From Ditylenchus dipsaci (lineage: Eukaryota > Nematoda > Chromadorea > Rhabditida > Anguinidae): a stretch of 64,000 nt of DNA. The notes below the pieces were generated by a model. That model was not told where the DNA came from, did no database searches, and saw only the letters and a program-made list of their open reading frames with translations. Location of the stretch: assembly GCA_004194705.1 (NCBI GenBank), contig SADC01000055.1, forward strand, positions 1-64,000, read 5' to 3'. Each line of letters begins with the position of its first letter. Position 1 is the stretch's first letter. This document shows positions 1 through 11,436 of the stretch, in pieces. Made by a program: the position numbers and the translations under genes.

Positions 1-166
1 GTAAATTTCCAAATTTTGTATGAAACTTTTTATGACGCAAAAACCTTTTTTAGTGAAAGCCCAACAAAAATAGTTCCTATTTAGAAATAAAAACATTTTT
101 CTTTGGCTTGAAATTAAAAATGTTTTTAGAAAATATTAGAAGTGCTTTAAAGCCATATTATTTCAG

Positions 167-300
167 TTGTTCAGTTAGAGAATGCATTGAACAAGTTCAC
201 TACCCTGATTTCATGATCGTGAGATCTGGCTAAAAGATTAAATCTGAGCGAAACCAAAGTTCTGGCCTGGTTTAAAAACAGACGTAGCAAATTTAGAATG
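167..300 (+). pseudogene. homeodomain exon A, frame broken
   Basis: A TTTCAG acceptor ends at 166 and a GTAAGT donor starts at 301, framing a 134-base exon. One frame reads CIEQVHYPDFMI (183-218) and the next frame reads LAKRLNLSETKVLAWFKNRR, followed by SKFRM, up to base 300. These are helix 1 to helix 3 of a homeodomain, with the WFKNRR recognition helix. The two halves are out of register by one base around 216-226, consistent with two lost bases in doubled letters. Position 50 of the domain is Lys rather than the usual Gln, as in some divergent homeoproteins. Homeodomains bind DNA in the nucleus. No flanking exons were recognised. It could be a real exon with sequencing errors or a decayed duplicate of exon B. 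Confidence 0.7.
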
Positions 301-960
301 GTAAGTATTTGTCAATATATTTGCTAGACTCGTAACTCTGCTGATTCATCAGCGATCCGCTGATTTGGAATTTTTTTCGGAGTTTTTACTACCGATAAAA
401 AGTAATTCGGGCAGAAAAAAAACATGTTGCGAATCTGCTTGATGCATTATCTTAACTTCCACTAGCTCGCCCAATTCCGTTTTTCAATTTTTTGAAAATT
501 TCTCTACACGTACTTAAAATAATAGACGCAGGTCTATAATTAGAAAAATACGGTATATATAATAAATGCATTGGAAGACTTGTTTTGCCATCTCCACTGA
601 TTCAGACACTAAGACACTAGTAGATCCGGGAGTTTGGCCGGCAGTCGACTGCCAGTTCACAGGGATAATATTGCCTCCACCAAAAATATATTTTTGATTT
701 GTGAAAAGTGAAAATATATTAGTCAGAGAAGAATTCGTTTAAAACAAACAGATAATGTGGCGCAGACAAAGTTGAAAAAGAACTCAAAGTGTCTGCAAAA
801 ACTCAAAAATGCACAGCAATCACCACTGATCAGGTATACACACCTTCACTTAGGCATTACTTATTGTGTTGGAGACCAACTTTCTATTTTGCCTCAGTCA
901 TGCCTGTTGATTTTTCAGGCTGAGCATTAGCGCAGTAAAGGCCATCGTATGTTGGGACCA
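301..960. other. no gene recognised
   Basis: AT-rich DNA between the homeodomain exon and the GCTCTG array. I see no coding exon, tRNA or clear terminal inverted repeats here. Confidence 0.4.
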
Positions 961-969
961 GTGTTATAT

Positions 970-1152
970 AATTGCTTTTTCTTGGCTCTGGCTCTCGTTC
1001 TGGCTCTCAGTTTATCGAAATTTTTTCTCTGACTCTAGCTCTGAGTTTTTCAAATTATGCTCTGGCTCTGACTTTTTTAAATTTCACTGTGTCTCTCACT
1101 TTGATATTTCAAAATTTTCGCTCTGGCTCTTGCTTGGTTCGGGCCAGAGCCG
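970..1152. repeat. degenerate GCTCTG-rich minisatellite
   Basis: The hexamer-like motif GCTCTG/GCTCTC recurs at short spacing, interleaved with TTTTTCAAATT-like spacers. It is low-complexity DNA; open frames across it are a by-product of the repeat. Confidence 0.6.
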
Positions 1153-1366
1153 CAGCGTTATACATCATTGAGTTAAAGTCACTTTCAAATACACTTTTCA
1201 ATGCAAAAATTGTTTCTCTAGCCGAAAAAAAGTAAGAAAATTCATTGAGTCCATCCTCATATACGCCTAAGCCTGAAAATCGATACGGGACCAAGGCAAA
1301 ATAGGAAGAAATCCGACCCAACAAGTTCCGCTTAGATTAGAACTTAGAACATAAATTATATTTCAG

Positions 1367-1503
1367 TTAAATAAGTTAGAGGCTACATTCAATATGACCA
1401 CTACCCCGATTGTTTTATTCGTGAAAATGTGCTAAAGAAGTAAATTTGAGCGAAGCCAGAGTTCAGGTCTGGTTCCAAAAAGACGTGCCGAATATAGAGA
1501 AGT
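1367..1503 (+). pseudogene. homeodomain exon B, frame broken
   Basis: It starts after TTTCAG (1361-1366). Successive frames read LNKLEATF, then QYDHYPDCFIRENVLKK, then VNLSEARVQVWFQ, then RRAEYREV. This is a paired-like homeodomain with the classic Gln50-type recognition helix VWFQ.RRA. Three register breaks lie beside runs of T or A, so each looks like a one-base homopolymer loss. It sits about 1.2 kb downstream of homeodomain exon A with the same splice-acceptor position, suggesting a tandem duplication of one homeobox exon. Whether it is expressed cannot be judged. Confidence 0.7.
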
Positions 1504-1782
1504 AAATATTTGTAAATATATATTGTTGAACAATTGTTGTTAATTACAGTACAACGCTTTTCTTGGAACAAAACTGCGTTTGAATCTTGTTCTGAATTCA
1601 AATCAAAGCTTGAAAACGGAACTACTGCATCTGGAACTTGTTTTGAATTCAAATATTGCGTCATTCGATTGAAAAAATGTCTTTTTTAAAATGGCAAAGA
1701 AAATTCTTCATTGTTAAATTTTGACTTTGAAATATCCTTTTGAATGTTCGTTGAATGTTTTTAATAATAAAAAAATGGCTCA

Positions 1783-2165
1783 AATTGTTTTACCCCGCCA
1801 AATTACTGATTTACCCCGCCAAATTTGAATTTACCCATCAAATTTAAATTTTTAGTCAAATATTGCAGTAACTTTTGCGGGAATTCAAATTTTATAGTTA
1901 AAAATAACTTGGATTGCCAGAATCCCACCTCAGAATGGCCAGAAGTCCCTGAAGTTAATTTTTTGGGGTTTACTAAAGAGGGAGTAAACTTTTCCGGAAA
2001 TTCGACTGAGCGGATCAGAATTCCAGTCCGATGGGCTAAATCGCTCAAAATCGCACCCTGAACCATTCTCGACGATCTTAAACCACCCTAACCTATCCAA
2101 ACCAGTATCTAAATCCCCGAAATCCGTGCTTAGGATGGTTTAAGAGGGTTGAGAATGGTTCAGGT
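1783..2165. repeat. partial copy of the 'CAGAAGCCCCTGAAG' fold-back family
   Basis: It shares segments such as GGCCAGAAGYCCCTGAAG and TCCGGAAATTCGA-like stretches with the larger fold-back copies at 6.8-7.4 kb and 33.3-34.0 kb. It also begins with ACCCCGCCAAATT, the terminal motif of the element at 32.8-33.05 kb, so it is probably a nested or recombined repeat. Confidence 0.5.
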
Positions 2166-2227
2166 TGTGAATGATCATGTAAATTAAATACAAGAAAAAA
2201 ATCGTGAAATCAACAAAAAGAAGTTTG

Positions 2228-2298
2228 GGTACGTTTTTTGGCAACAACCACAAAGAATCGAACTGAGAGCATCTTTGATCACAGAACGCTTGACCACC
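2228..2298 (-). other. tRNA-like relic
   Basis: On the minus strand there is an A-box-like stretch CTGGTGGTCAAGCG followed by a B-box-like AGTTCGATTC about 30 bases later. The acceptor stem is not convincing. It abuts the left end of the fold-back element at 2299, so it is probably a tRNA pseudogene or SINE fragment into which that element inserted. Confidence 0.4.
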
Positions 2299-3448
2299 AG
2301 GGGCGGTTATAATAAAGATTACCCTTACCTCTACCTTTTACCCCTACCTCTACTTTTACCCTTACCTCTACCTTTTACCCTACCTCTACCTTTTTTTCAC
2401 CTTGAACTTTTACCCTTACCTCTACCTTTACCCTTACCTCTACCTTTTACCCTACCTCTACCTTTTTTTCACCTTGAACTTTTACCCTTACCTCTACCCT
2501 TACCTTACCCTTACCCTTACCTCTACCTTACCTCTACCTCTACCCTTACCTTTACCTCTACCTTTACCTCTACCCTCTACCTCTACCTCTACCTATACCT
2601 TCAACTTTTACCCTTACCTCTACCTCTACTTTCAACTTTTTTCTCGAAAACAAAATAAACGGCATCTTATTTATTTCAATCCACAACACAAGATCCTTCA
2701 TAAAATAAGAAAGATAAGGCTCACTTTTTCTGATCCTGGAGATCCTGTTTGGCCAACTTCTTGACATTCGAATGATTTTGCTTGACCTGCTCCACGCTGT
2801 GCGACCCTTGATCCGGATATTCGGTGTTGAGTGTGTCGGTAACGGTCTTCAAGCAGCGTTCTGACCAGCGGCTGAATCCTTTTTGCGGCTGTTCGGGAAG
2901 AGATCCTCTTGGTGCTCGGCGACCAGCTCAACCGAACGTTTGCACATCTCAGGCGTAAACATAACGATAACTAGACATGAGAGCGATAAAATACGACAAA
3001 CAGTGCGTGTACAACAAAGCGAGCAAATCTCAACAAACAACACAATAATGAAAAACGGACGTTAAATTCGTGTTCAGCGAATTAAAATTGCTCTAGAAAT
3101 GCTTTACGGGACAATATTTTGAAAATCGAGATGAAGGTAAAAATTTTTACCCTGCTACCACCCATGGTAAAAAATATGCCTTGGTCCCCCCTGTTGTTTT
3201 TTCTTACCTCTACCTCTACCTTACCTCTAGCTTTTATATAACGGGTAGAGGTAAGGGTAGAGGTAAGGGTAAAAGGTAAGGGTAGAGGTAGAGGTAAAAT
3301 TCTTTATTATTATAACGGGTAGAGGTAAGGTAGAGGTAAGGGTAAAAGGGTAAGGGTAGGGTAAAAATTCTTTATTATAACGGGTAGAGTAAAGGTAGAG
3401 GTAAGGGTAAAAGTTAAGGGTAAATCGATTATTATAACCGCCCCAGAT
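2299..3448. mobile_element. TIR element with inverted pyrimidine-rich arrays
   Basis: The left end reads GGGGCGGTTATAATAA and its reverse complement closes the element just before 3449. Just inside the ends lie tandem arrays of TACCTC/TACCCT units (about 2318-2640) and the inverted purine version (about 3190-3430). The centre is about 550 bases of unrelated sequence. The CAGGGGCGG-like tip resembles hAT ends, but no target duplication is visible. Long open frames across the arrays are repeat artefacts. Confidence 0.75.
2710..3030 (-). pseudogene. coding-like insert inside the fold-back element
   Basis: Minus-strand frames read coding-like, charged stretches: SVELVAEHQEDLFPNSRKK and, after a register change, EYPDQGSHSVEQVKQNHSN and KKLAKQDLQDQKK followed by a stop. 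Composition is more balanced than the arrays around it. I do not recognise the family; the heptad-like charge pattern suggests helical protein. It may be a host gene fragment carried by the element. Confidence 0.25.
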
Positions 3449-4033
3449 TACCGAAGCACACATTCTTCGGAGTGATGGTGTTATATTAATGCTGAATAAT
3501 TATGCTCAACTTTCAAACACATTTTTCTCCCTAAAATCGATAATTCGAAAAAAAGAATCTATAAGTTCAATGAGCATTTTCGAAGTTCTATTGAATGGTA
3601 TATAGGGTTTTCTCATACCGCATGAACACTACTATACGCTACCTTGTTAAACACAAATCACTCGAAAGTGACTCTGGATGCATGAAAACATATGCATACC
3701 AGGGTTTCTATATGCGGTAGGCTCCAGGAAGCAAAAAATTATGATGAAAATCTATGATTTCCAGTTTCATTTGGCTCAAAAATTTCTTCGGACATCTTTT
3801 AAAACATTTTTTGTACTTTTTTTGAACGCAGCTATGCGTTCCATTCTCAGTAACACCAATGCATTACATGGTGTCTTTTAATAAAAGGTTATTTTTACCA
3901 TTATATGAGTTATTGTTAATAGTTTTATTGTCATGTCTGGCGTAAAAAGATTATGGTTTACTGTGAATAGTCGATGTAAGGCTATCTTGAAAAAATTGAT
4001 GGTCCGCAATTTTGGTTATTAGGTACTTTAATA
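3449..4033. other. no gene recognised
   Basis: AT-rich unassigned DNA between two mobile elements; no exon, RNA gene or repeat family member was supported. Confidence 0.4.
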
Positions 4034-4201
4034 AAGTCGAACCTCTATAAACCGGCCTCGATAAACCGGCACCCTTGATGAACCGGCACCCTGTTGACAC
4101 TTGATTTTGCCAGGTACTCGACCCTTTAAAGAAAACGACACCCGATAAACCGGTACCCTAAGGTCGGTCCCTAGCGGTGCCGGCTTATCGAGGTGGGACT
4201 G
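4034..4201. mobile_element. pogo/Tigger-like MITE
   Basis: Ends AGTCGAACCTCTATAAACCGG and CCGGCTTATCGAGGTGGGACT are inverted copies, with ATAAACCGGCACCC units repeated inside. Such CAGT...TCGATAA termini at TA sites are typical of pogo-superfamily MITEs. A further orphan right end (GAGAGTCGACTGTATA) lies at 4250-4275. Confidence 0.7.
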
Positions 4202-4497
4202 AAAAAAGCTTCCAATGATATAAGGCTACTTGAGCCGGTTCTTAGGGCTGGCATGTTGAGAGTCGACTGTATATCGAATCGAAATATCAAGTACCACGAA
4301 AAATACTGAAAAAAACTTTTTTCTAAGATAGTTTTTGTACTCCAAAGATCAACTTTTTGAAATTCAACAGATATTTTCGTAAATTCGATTCTTGATCTCC
4401 ATATCCAAAAGGGAAAACTGCATGGTGGAACGGAGCGTTTTGATCCTCCAAAGTTTTTGATGTGGCTATGCAGTGATCCTGAAATTACTTGTATTTT

Positions 4498-6209
4498 TTA
4501 ACAGACTTTAGCTATGAAGCTATTTGTGAAAATAGCTTGAAAAAAGCAAATGCCAACCATTAGTTCTGAGAGATGGAAATTTTGAGCCAAAACTAATTTT
4601 TTCTCCATCGGCACTTCGGTGACTGGACACTGTTTCAAGTAGTCAACACATTGCTTTGTGACATATTTGACTTGATAGAAACTGGCCATACGCAACATAA
4701 TTTCCGCATTACGGCCTAAATAACACAATGTAGATTAAAAGCTATGTTAGTCTAACCAAATAGTTCTTCTCGTCTTTTGGGGCTTTTCTCAGAAGGATAC
4801 ATAGCTTCCAGAAGATAAAGGAACTCTACCGCTTTCACATTCTTCAACTCGATCTCATCTTTGTCCTTTTCGCAAAACGGTCCACGGAACATCACTTTGA
4901 AATAGCTAGAGTATGTGGACAGAAGCTAAAAATTTTCGTTAGGTGTTTTCATAATATTTACGTTGAAGAAGGGTACTGAGAATCACTGAATATGCTGAAA
5001 TTTTTGCTTTTTGCTCGAAAAGAATACAGGCTATGCTGAATTTTCAATCGCATATCGTAGCTTATGAATCTGCCACAAAAAGTTATGTGACACTAACTTT
5101 ATCTCAAACAGCATTAGTCGTTGGATAGCTTGAAATAGTCAAAATTTTGGACTAGAATGAACTTTTTGGACAAACTAAAAGTTACGAAAATCCTCCATGT
5201 ACTAAGCTACATAAATAAATTTTTTTAAGATGACTTCGTAATTCTGTCTTACAGGTACCTGTTTATGGCAATAGCTTTTAATCAGGCTGATAATTTATAT
5301 TTTTAAAAACCAACCCCCTTGCTGACAGGAATTGGAAGACTTTCGACCACTAAAGTACAATCCGATTCACGAATCCAGAAGACAAGAAAGGAGCGTCCAG
5401 CGGTCTGTTACTGAAACATTGCATGAAAATATTACATAAAGTGAAATTTTTGCTTACTTGTTCCATTTGCTTTTTACCAAAATTTCAGCTGTGACCACAA
5501 AATTCTTTTTTTGATCAATAAATCCATTGACAGGGTCAACAAGCCTGGACAACTAATGAAATTGTCACACATTTTGCATGTATCATCATAATTCTTATCA
5601 CATCCACTGCTTCGTTTTCGAAGTAATTTTTACCCTGCAGAAGTTTGTGACAAAAAATTGTGACCCAGGAAAATTCTAAAGTACCTCCTTACAGACATCT
5701 TCTGACAACCCAAGCAAGCAGAATGAGTAAAAAACGTCGCAGTAAATGTGTGGCAAGTAATCTGTACAAAAAGAGATACGCAAAGCCCTGATTCTTTTTC
5801 GTCACTATTTTTTTGTGTACTTTCAACCTCCTAAATCAGATTTTTTATTAGTTTACTATCTAGCGTACTTTTTTTTTTCATTATTTTCAACCCTCGAAAA
5901 TCGAAAAGTTCTGAGGTTGATCTCGAAATTTTTGGTTGCTCAACCAAATTCTTAAATTGAAATAGTAGAGCTTGTTGATTATTAGAAAACCATTGAACAG
6001 CTTCGGCTGTTTAATGTGGAGGGGCTGAGATATCAGTCCTCAAATTCAAGAAGCCGTTTATTGGAGAAGGCTCGTTTAATAGAGAAAATACGAAAACTAG
6101 TTACCATTTTTCTCCGCGAGCCTGATAGATTTGGATTGAGCAGTGTCCTTTTCGATTTCATCAACATTGAAAATGCCAAGCAAGTTTCCCTTTAGCGCTT
6201 CGTTTTGAT
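4498..6209 (-). CDS. MATH-BTB (BATH) protein, gene 1, 5' end incomplete
   Basis: Nematode BATH proteins are substrate adaptors for CUL-3 ubiquitin ligases. Exons in transcript order are 6105-6209, 5685-5761, about 5458-5544, 5315-5410, 4757-4925 and 4558-4715 (or read-through to a stop at 4498). The MATH part shows LVDPVNGFID and FVVTAEILV (5458-5544). The BTB part begins DCTLVVESLPIPVSK and continues LLSTYSSYFKVMF, then ELKNVKAVEFLYLLEAMYP, and ends with LRMASFYQVKYVTKQC. Splice phases agree for most joins. There is a phase gap between 5685 and 5544, so one short MATH exon is probably missed. A register change near 5362 suggests a lost G/C in exon 5315-5410. No start codon was identified upstream of 6209. 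Intact or pseudogene cannot be settled. Confidence 0.75.
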
Positions 6210-6815
6210 CTAAAAATGTAATTTGCAAAAGGTCAAGAATGGTTATTTGTGTGTTATGGTCAACAAAATGTCAGTTATTCAGAGACGATTTTTGGAGTAG
6301 GCTTCTCAGGACTATTAGTGTCAATTAAATCAAATCCAATTCAGAATTTAATCAAATTGGTACGGTTAAGAAGCTGCTTATAAAATTTTAGACTGCCCGG
6401 TAATTTTTACATTTTTTTGCTCTTGTTTTGCTAATTTTAAATTGAGCCTTCTTATTGAAAAATTCACCTTTGCAGAAATTTCTAGAAGAAGAATTTCCGT
6501 ACACCACCAAAAACATGATAAACAGTCAAACAGTGAAAAAAAGTTGACGATGATGCAACAAAGTGTAATATACCTTCCCGAAAAAATTTTTAGAGGGTAC
6601 CTAAAACCACCATTTGAAAAGATTGTGCAAAAGCCCCATGTTAGTAATGGCCAGGCCATGAGCCTTACTTATTGGGTTAGGGTCGGTTTTTTACCCATAT
6701 GAGAATAGTGTTTGAAAGACCCTGTCTTTTCCTTATCATGGCAATTTCAAAGGTTTGAATGCGCACGGGACCAGATAGATTTTGTCAATAATGTTTTCGA
6801 AGTAAATTAGAATTT
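6210..6815. other. no gene recognised
   Basis: This stretch lies upstream (minus strand) of BATH gene 1 and may hold its promoter or first exon. Open frames exist on both strands over 6378-6702 but neither shows a recognisable domain or splice context. Confidence 0.35.
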
Positions 6816-7365
6816 TAAAAAAATACTGATCTCCAGCAGTAAATTACTGATTTCCCGCAGTAAATTTCGGATTCCCCGCAGTAAATATTGCGGGAATTTA
6901 AACTTGTTCAGACAGAAAATATGTCCAACTGGTCAAAATCCCACCCCAGAGCGCAGAAGCCCTGAAAGTTGGTCTTTATGGATTGACTGAAGGCATGGGG
7001 TGTACTTTTTGCGAAAATCGATTGTTGGATCAACCAGTTCCGACGAATTAATCGACTCAAATTCAACTTTGACTACCGATAACCACCATAAACCTGGTAT
7101 TCGACGAGTTAACTCCATCGGACCGGGATTCGGATCGCACACATCATAAATATTGCAAAAATTAACTCCCCCTATTCAGTTAAACATCCGAAAAACCACT
7201 TTCAGGGGCTTCTGGCCACTCCGGAAGTGATTTTGGCCAGTTGAAAGCATATTTTCTGACTGAAAATTTAAATTGCCGCCAAATTTACTAGCAATGAGAA
7301 ACCAATATTATTATTGCGGGAAATCAAAAATTTATATGCGGGAGATCGGATATTGTTTAAGATTC
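6815..7365. repeat. fold-back repeat, 'GCAGTAAAT' family
   Basis: The left side carries GATTTCCCGCAGTAAAT repeated three times, followed by CCCTGAAAGTTGG. The right side carries the inverted CTTTCAGGGGCTTCTGGCC and GCGGGAAATCAAA. The same internal motifs recur at 1.8-2.2 kb and 33.3-34.0 kb, so this is one member of a dispersed fold-back family. Confidence 0.6.
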
Positions 7366-7489
7366 AAATTTAATGCGGAAAAAAAATAATTTAATTGGAA
7401 ATCGAGTATTTTGCGTGTTTTCACCAAAAATTTATTTGTCGACGATGTTTCGGATATTATACCGTGAGTCGAAATACGACCAACATATA

Positions 7490-9975
7490 ATCGATTGATC
7501 AAAAAATGATCCGTAGTATATCACGAACCGAAAGAAGATTATGTTTATTTCAAAAATATACAAAAAACTCAAAAAAATTCGTACGTAATTTATGCCGATT
7601 TTGAGTCGATTATTAAAAATTTGATTCGGCAAGTTCAGAATTCTTTGAAATCTTGGACCGAAAAAGTCGGTAAACATATAGCGTCAGCATTTTGTGCAAT
7701 TGTGGTCGATTTTAACGAAAAAATTGTTGATATCGAAATTTACCGGGGTTTATGACGCAGGTCGACATTTTAATGATTATAATCAAAATTTGCGATTATT
7801 TGATCAATCTCGAAGATCTGAACATGAAAAAACTTACACCTAAACAACAGAAAATTTTGATAAAAGTCGAAATTGTGCCGAATGTCGAGAGAGTATACGA
7901 TTCAAATCAAAAAGTTCGAGATCATGATCATTTTTCTGGCGAGTTTCGACGCGCATTATGTAATCGCTGCAATTTAAAAGCGAAAAAAAGTCGATTTATA
8001 CCGGTATTTTCCATAACCTTAAAGGTTATGATTCCGAACATATTTTGGGAACCACTAAATCAAGAAATAATCGACTTTTCCGACATATCAGTTTTAGCCA
8101 GCATTCTCAAAATATACCAGTTTTAGCTATAAAAAACTGCGAAATCCGAATTCGAAATTGAAGTACGAAATTCGATTTTTAGATTGCTTTTCGTTTATGA
8201 CATCAAGTTTAGATGCCTTAAGCAAAAATCTATTTATTGACGAATTCGAAATCACAAATCAATTTTACGGAAATGTCGAACTTTTCGAAATTTTAAAACG
8301 CAAAGGCGTTTATCCATATGAATATATGGATTCTTTCAAAAATATGATGAAAAAAATTTGCCACCAAAAACAGTTTTTTCGACCAACTTAATAACAAAAG
8401 TTGTACCGAGGTCGACTATTCGTATGCTAAAAAAGTTTTTCGAAAAAACAGGGTGTAAAAATTTGGGCGATTATACCGATATATATTTGATAAACGACGT
8501 ACTTATGTTGGCCGACGTATTCGAAACTTTTAGAAAAACTTGCTTAAAAAACTATAAACTCGACCCCTGTTGGTATTATACCTCACCCGGATTAGCGGGG
8601 ACGCAATGTTAAAAATCACCGAAATTAGGTTAGAAACGATTAAAATTATGATATGTACCTATTTATCGAAAAAGGTATTCGAGGCGGTATGGTAAACTCG
8701 ATAAAACGATATTCGACCGCAAATAATAAATATATGAAACATTTCGACCCTAAAATAGAAAGTCAATATTTAGTATATCTCGATGCGAATAATTTATATG
8801 GTTGGGCAATGATACAAAATTTACCATACGACGAACTGAAATTTGAAGAAAATTTCGACGAAAATATGACATTCGACCAAGTAAAAAATTATGTCGACAA
8901 TTTGAATAAAAACGGAAAAGGTTGTATTTTTGAGGTCGATTTAGAATATAGTGCCGAAATTCACGATTTACACAACGATTTTCCGTTTTGCCCCCAAAAT
9001 ACGAAAGTCGACAATCAAAAAACTTCGAAATTAATGAACACGTTTTCGACAAAGAAAAATATGTTATCCATTATAAAAACTTAATTCAAGCTTTAGAAAA
9101 AGGTCTAAAGTTGAAAAAAGTTCACCGAATTTTGAGTTTCCGGGAGTCGAATTGGATGTCGAAATATATCTCGTTAAATACAAACTTGCGGAAAAATGCA
9201 AAAAATGAATTTGAAAAAGATTTTTTCAAATAATGAACAATAGCGTTTTTGGTAAAACTATGGAAAATATTCGAAATCGAGTCGACATCGAACTAGTTAC
9301 TAGCGAAAATCGTGCATTAAAATTAGTTAAAAAAGTACATTTCAAACATGGCGTCATAATAAACGAAAATTTAACAAGTATTGAGATGAATAAAACTAAC
9401 TTAGAATTCGACAAACCGATATATGTCGGATTTAGTATACTCGATTTGAGTAAATTTTAATGTACGAGTTTCATTATGACGCTATGTTACCGAAATACGA
9501 AAAAAATATAACTTTATGTTATCAAGATACGATAGTTTAATTTATGAAATAAAAACGGATGATTTTATCAGGATATAGTCGAAATCAAAGATTGGTTCGA
9601 CTTTAGCGATATCCTAAAAATCATCCGTTATATGACATTTCTAACAAAAAAGTAATCGGCAAATTTAAAGATGAACTTAACGGTAAAATAATGACCGAAA
9701 TAGTCGCGTTAAAACCAAAACAATACGCTTTCCGGGTCGAAAACGGCGAAGAAACAAAAAAATCGAAAGGTGTGAAAAAAAGTGTGGTGAAAACGCTAAC
9801 TGTTGACGACTATAAACGGTGTATTTTGGAAAATAAAACATTCCGAAAAGAACAATTTTTAATCCGAAAGTCGACCGATGAAAATCGTCATCGATTTTAT
9901 ATACGATTCGGCAAAATAAAGTCGCTTTGAGCGACGAAAATAAAACAAATTTAAAAGATTTATTTTAAAAAATAA
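7490..9975 (+). pseudogene. decayed Polinton/Maverick-type family B DNA polymerase
   Basis: Ordered fragments of a protein-primed family B polymerase run left to right in changing frames: exonuclease motif IYADFES near 7590-7610; an endonuclease-VII-like zinc segment VRDHDHFSGEFRRALCNRCN near 7915-7975; the thumb/finger stretch LINDVLMLADVFETF at about 8490-8535; polymerase motif A VYLDANNLYGWAM (8770-8810); motif B NNSVFGKTMENIRNR (9235-9280); and a C-terminal KTLTVDDYKRC segment (9795-9830). Motif C (near 9530) is disrupted by a register break. This order is known from polintons and related virus-like elements. No integrase, ATPase, protease or capsid genes and no long terminal repeats were seen nearby, so only a polymerase relic is supported. 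Many breaks lie beside base runs. Confidence 0.8.
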
Positions 9976-10940
9976 TATAAGCACTTTAGCCTATAATCAT
10001 TTTAAAATTTAAAAATCGATAAAGTATTCCGACTGTCGAATTTCCCGGTCGATTTGATAAAAAATAAAATTAAAAAATTTTAAAATAAAGAATTAACCAA
10101 CTTGTCATATTTTGACATCTAAAGTTTAAAAAAATTAATAGCAATAATAATATACAATTAAATTTAAACTTATTGTACAAGCTTGTAGATCTAAAAAATA
10201 ACAAATTAATAAGTATTAAAAATTCTAATTTTTCAATAAAATACAAAAAAATATACCATATAAGACCCGGAAACGCACTAAAAATAATAAATTAATATTT
10301 TGTATAAAAGACAAAAAGAATGATATCAAAGTCGATTTTGAGTCGAAAGACTGATAATCGTGTCGAGACCATATGATATCATTCTTTTTTTTATTTATTA
10401 GAAACTTACATTTTCGGACACTTTATTCCGATATCTTATAGCCTTTTGCCGAAAAACTTTATAAAATATAAAAATTTTAAACATAAAGTCGAAAAAATGC
10501 CGGAATTCGAGTCATTTTACGCGAAAACTTACAATTAAAAATGACACGTTTTTTTATCAAAAAATGTGTGAATAGAAGCTAAAAATTAAAAATCGGTTGA
10601 ATTGAAAAATGGGTGGATTATTGTCCTGACTTTTTTCGAAATTTTTTGTCGAAATTTGGTATAAATTTGAATTTTTTATTGTCAATTTTTAAAATTTGCC
10701 GATTTTTATGTTAAAAAGGCTATAAAAAGAGGTATAATTTATGTTGAGAACGGGGAAATTTTTGTCCTGTGAATTTTTGAAATGGGATGGTGTCAAAATT
10801 GGTAAAATTTAGCGATTTTGACACCAAATTGGCGAATTATCCGCTTCTTATGTCGAAAAAGCCCTTAAAAAGGGGTTTTTAATTTGGGAGGAGGGAATAT
10901 GGGCCGTCCTGGAAATGGCCTTTCTATACTACTGATTGTC
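9976..10940. other. very AT-rich stretch with one hairpin
   Basis: No gene recognised. AAAAAGAATGATATCA at about 10311 is mirrored by TGATATCATTCTTTTT ending near 10392, forming a stem around a 50-base loop. The rest may be degraded flank of the polymerase element. Confidence 0.45.
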
Positions 10941-10948
10941 AGACGGAA

Positions 10949-11433
10949 ATGAAGTGTCTGTTTCGGTATCGAAACAGGTCAGTGAGCTGTCAGTTTAGTT
11001 ACCTAGATATCCATCAATTTGAATATATTACAGAAGCTGAACCACCATCAAAAGTTTCAAAACCTCGTTTCTTCAGTTTCGGTTTCCACGCTCAGCCAAC
11101 GATCGCTCATCCTCATACTTCAGTCAGTATCGAAATAGATGCGTGTGTCAAGAACAGATGTGCAGAACCGGATAAAGATATTCTAGCGTGGTGGAATGTA
11201 TACAATTGTGGACGTTTAGATTAGCAATAAAATTTACTATTTACAGAACAGCAAAAATCTCTATTCTCTTTTGTCCACTCTTGCACGGAAATATCATTCG
11301 GCTTCTTCCACAAGTGTTGCAAGCGAACAGCTATTTTCGGCGGCTAGAGACGTTTATCACTACAGAAGAATGCGTCAAGATCCGAAGTCAGCAGAAATGA
11401 TTCTCTTTTTGAATAAGGCTCTCCCGTTGATTC
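10949..11433 (+). pseudogene. hAT transposase C-terminal fragment
   Basis: The C-terminal dimerisation region of hAT transposases is visible: DILAWW (11177-11195), then after a short intron-like gap or register change LSTLARKYHSASSTSVASEQ and LFSAARDVYHYRRM, ending AEMILFLNKAL (about 11390-11425). The pattern LA..YLS...TS..SE.LFS.A matches the family. N-terminal catalytic parts are missing, and the end is cut by the TIR element at 11437. It differs from the full hAT element at 50-53 kb. Confidence 0.75.
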
Positions 11434-11436
11434 AAG

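Noticed and set aside
2275..2764. Long plus-strand open frames rich in Leu, Pro and Tyr
   Set aside because: They are translations of the TACCTC/TACCCT arrays in several frames at once; no independent coding signal.
6378..6702. Overlapping open frames on both strands
   Set aside because: Neither has a domain or splice support; their overlap in opposite senses argues against coding.
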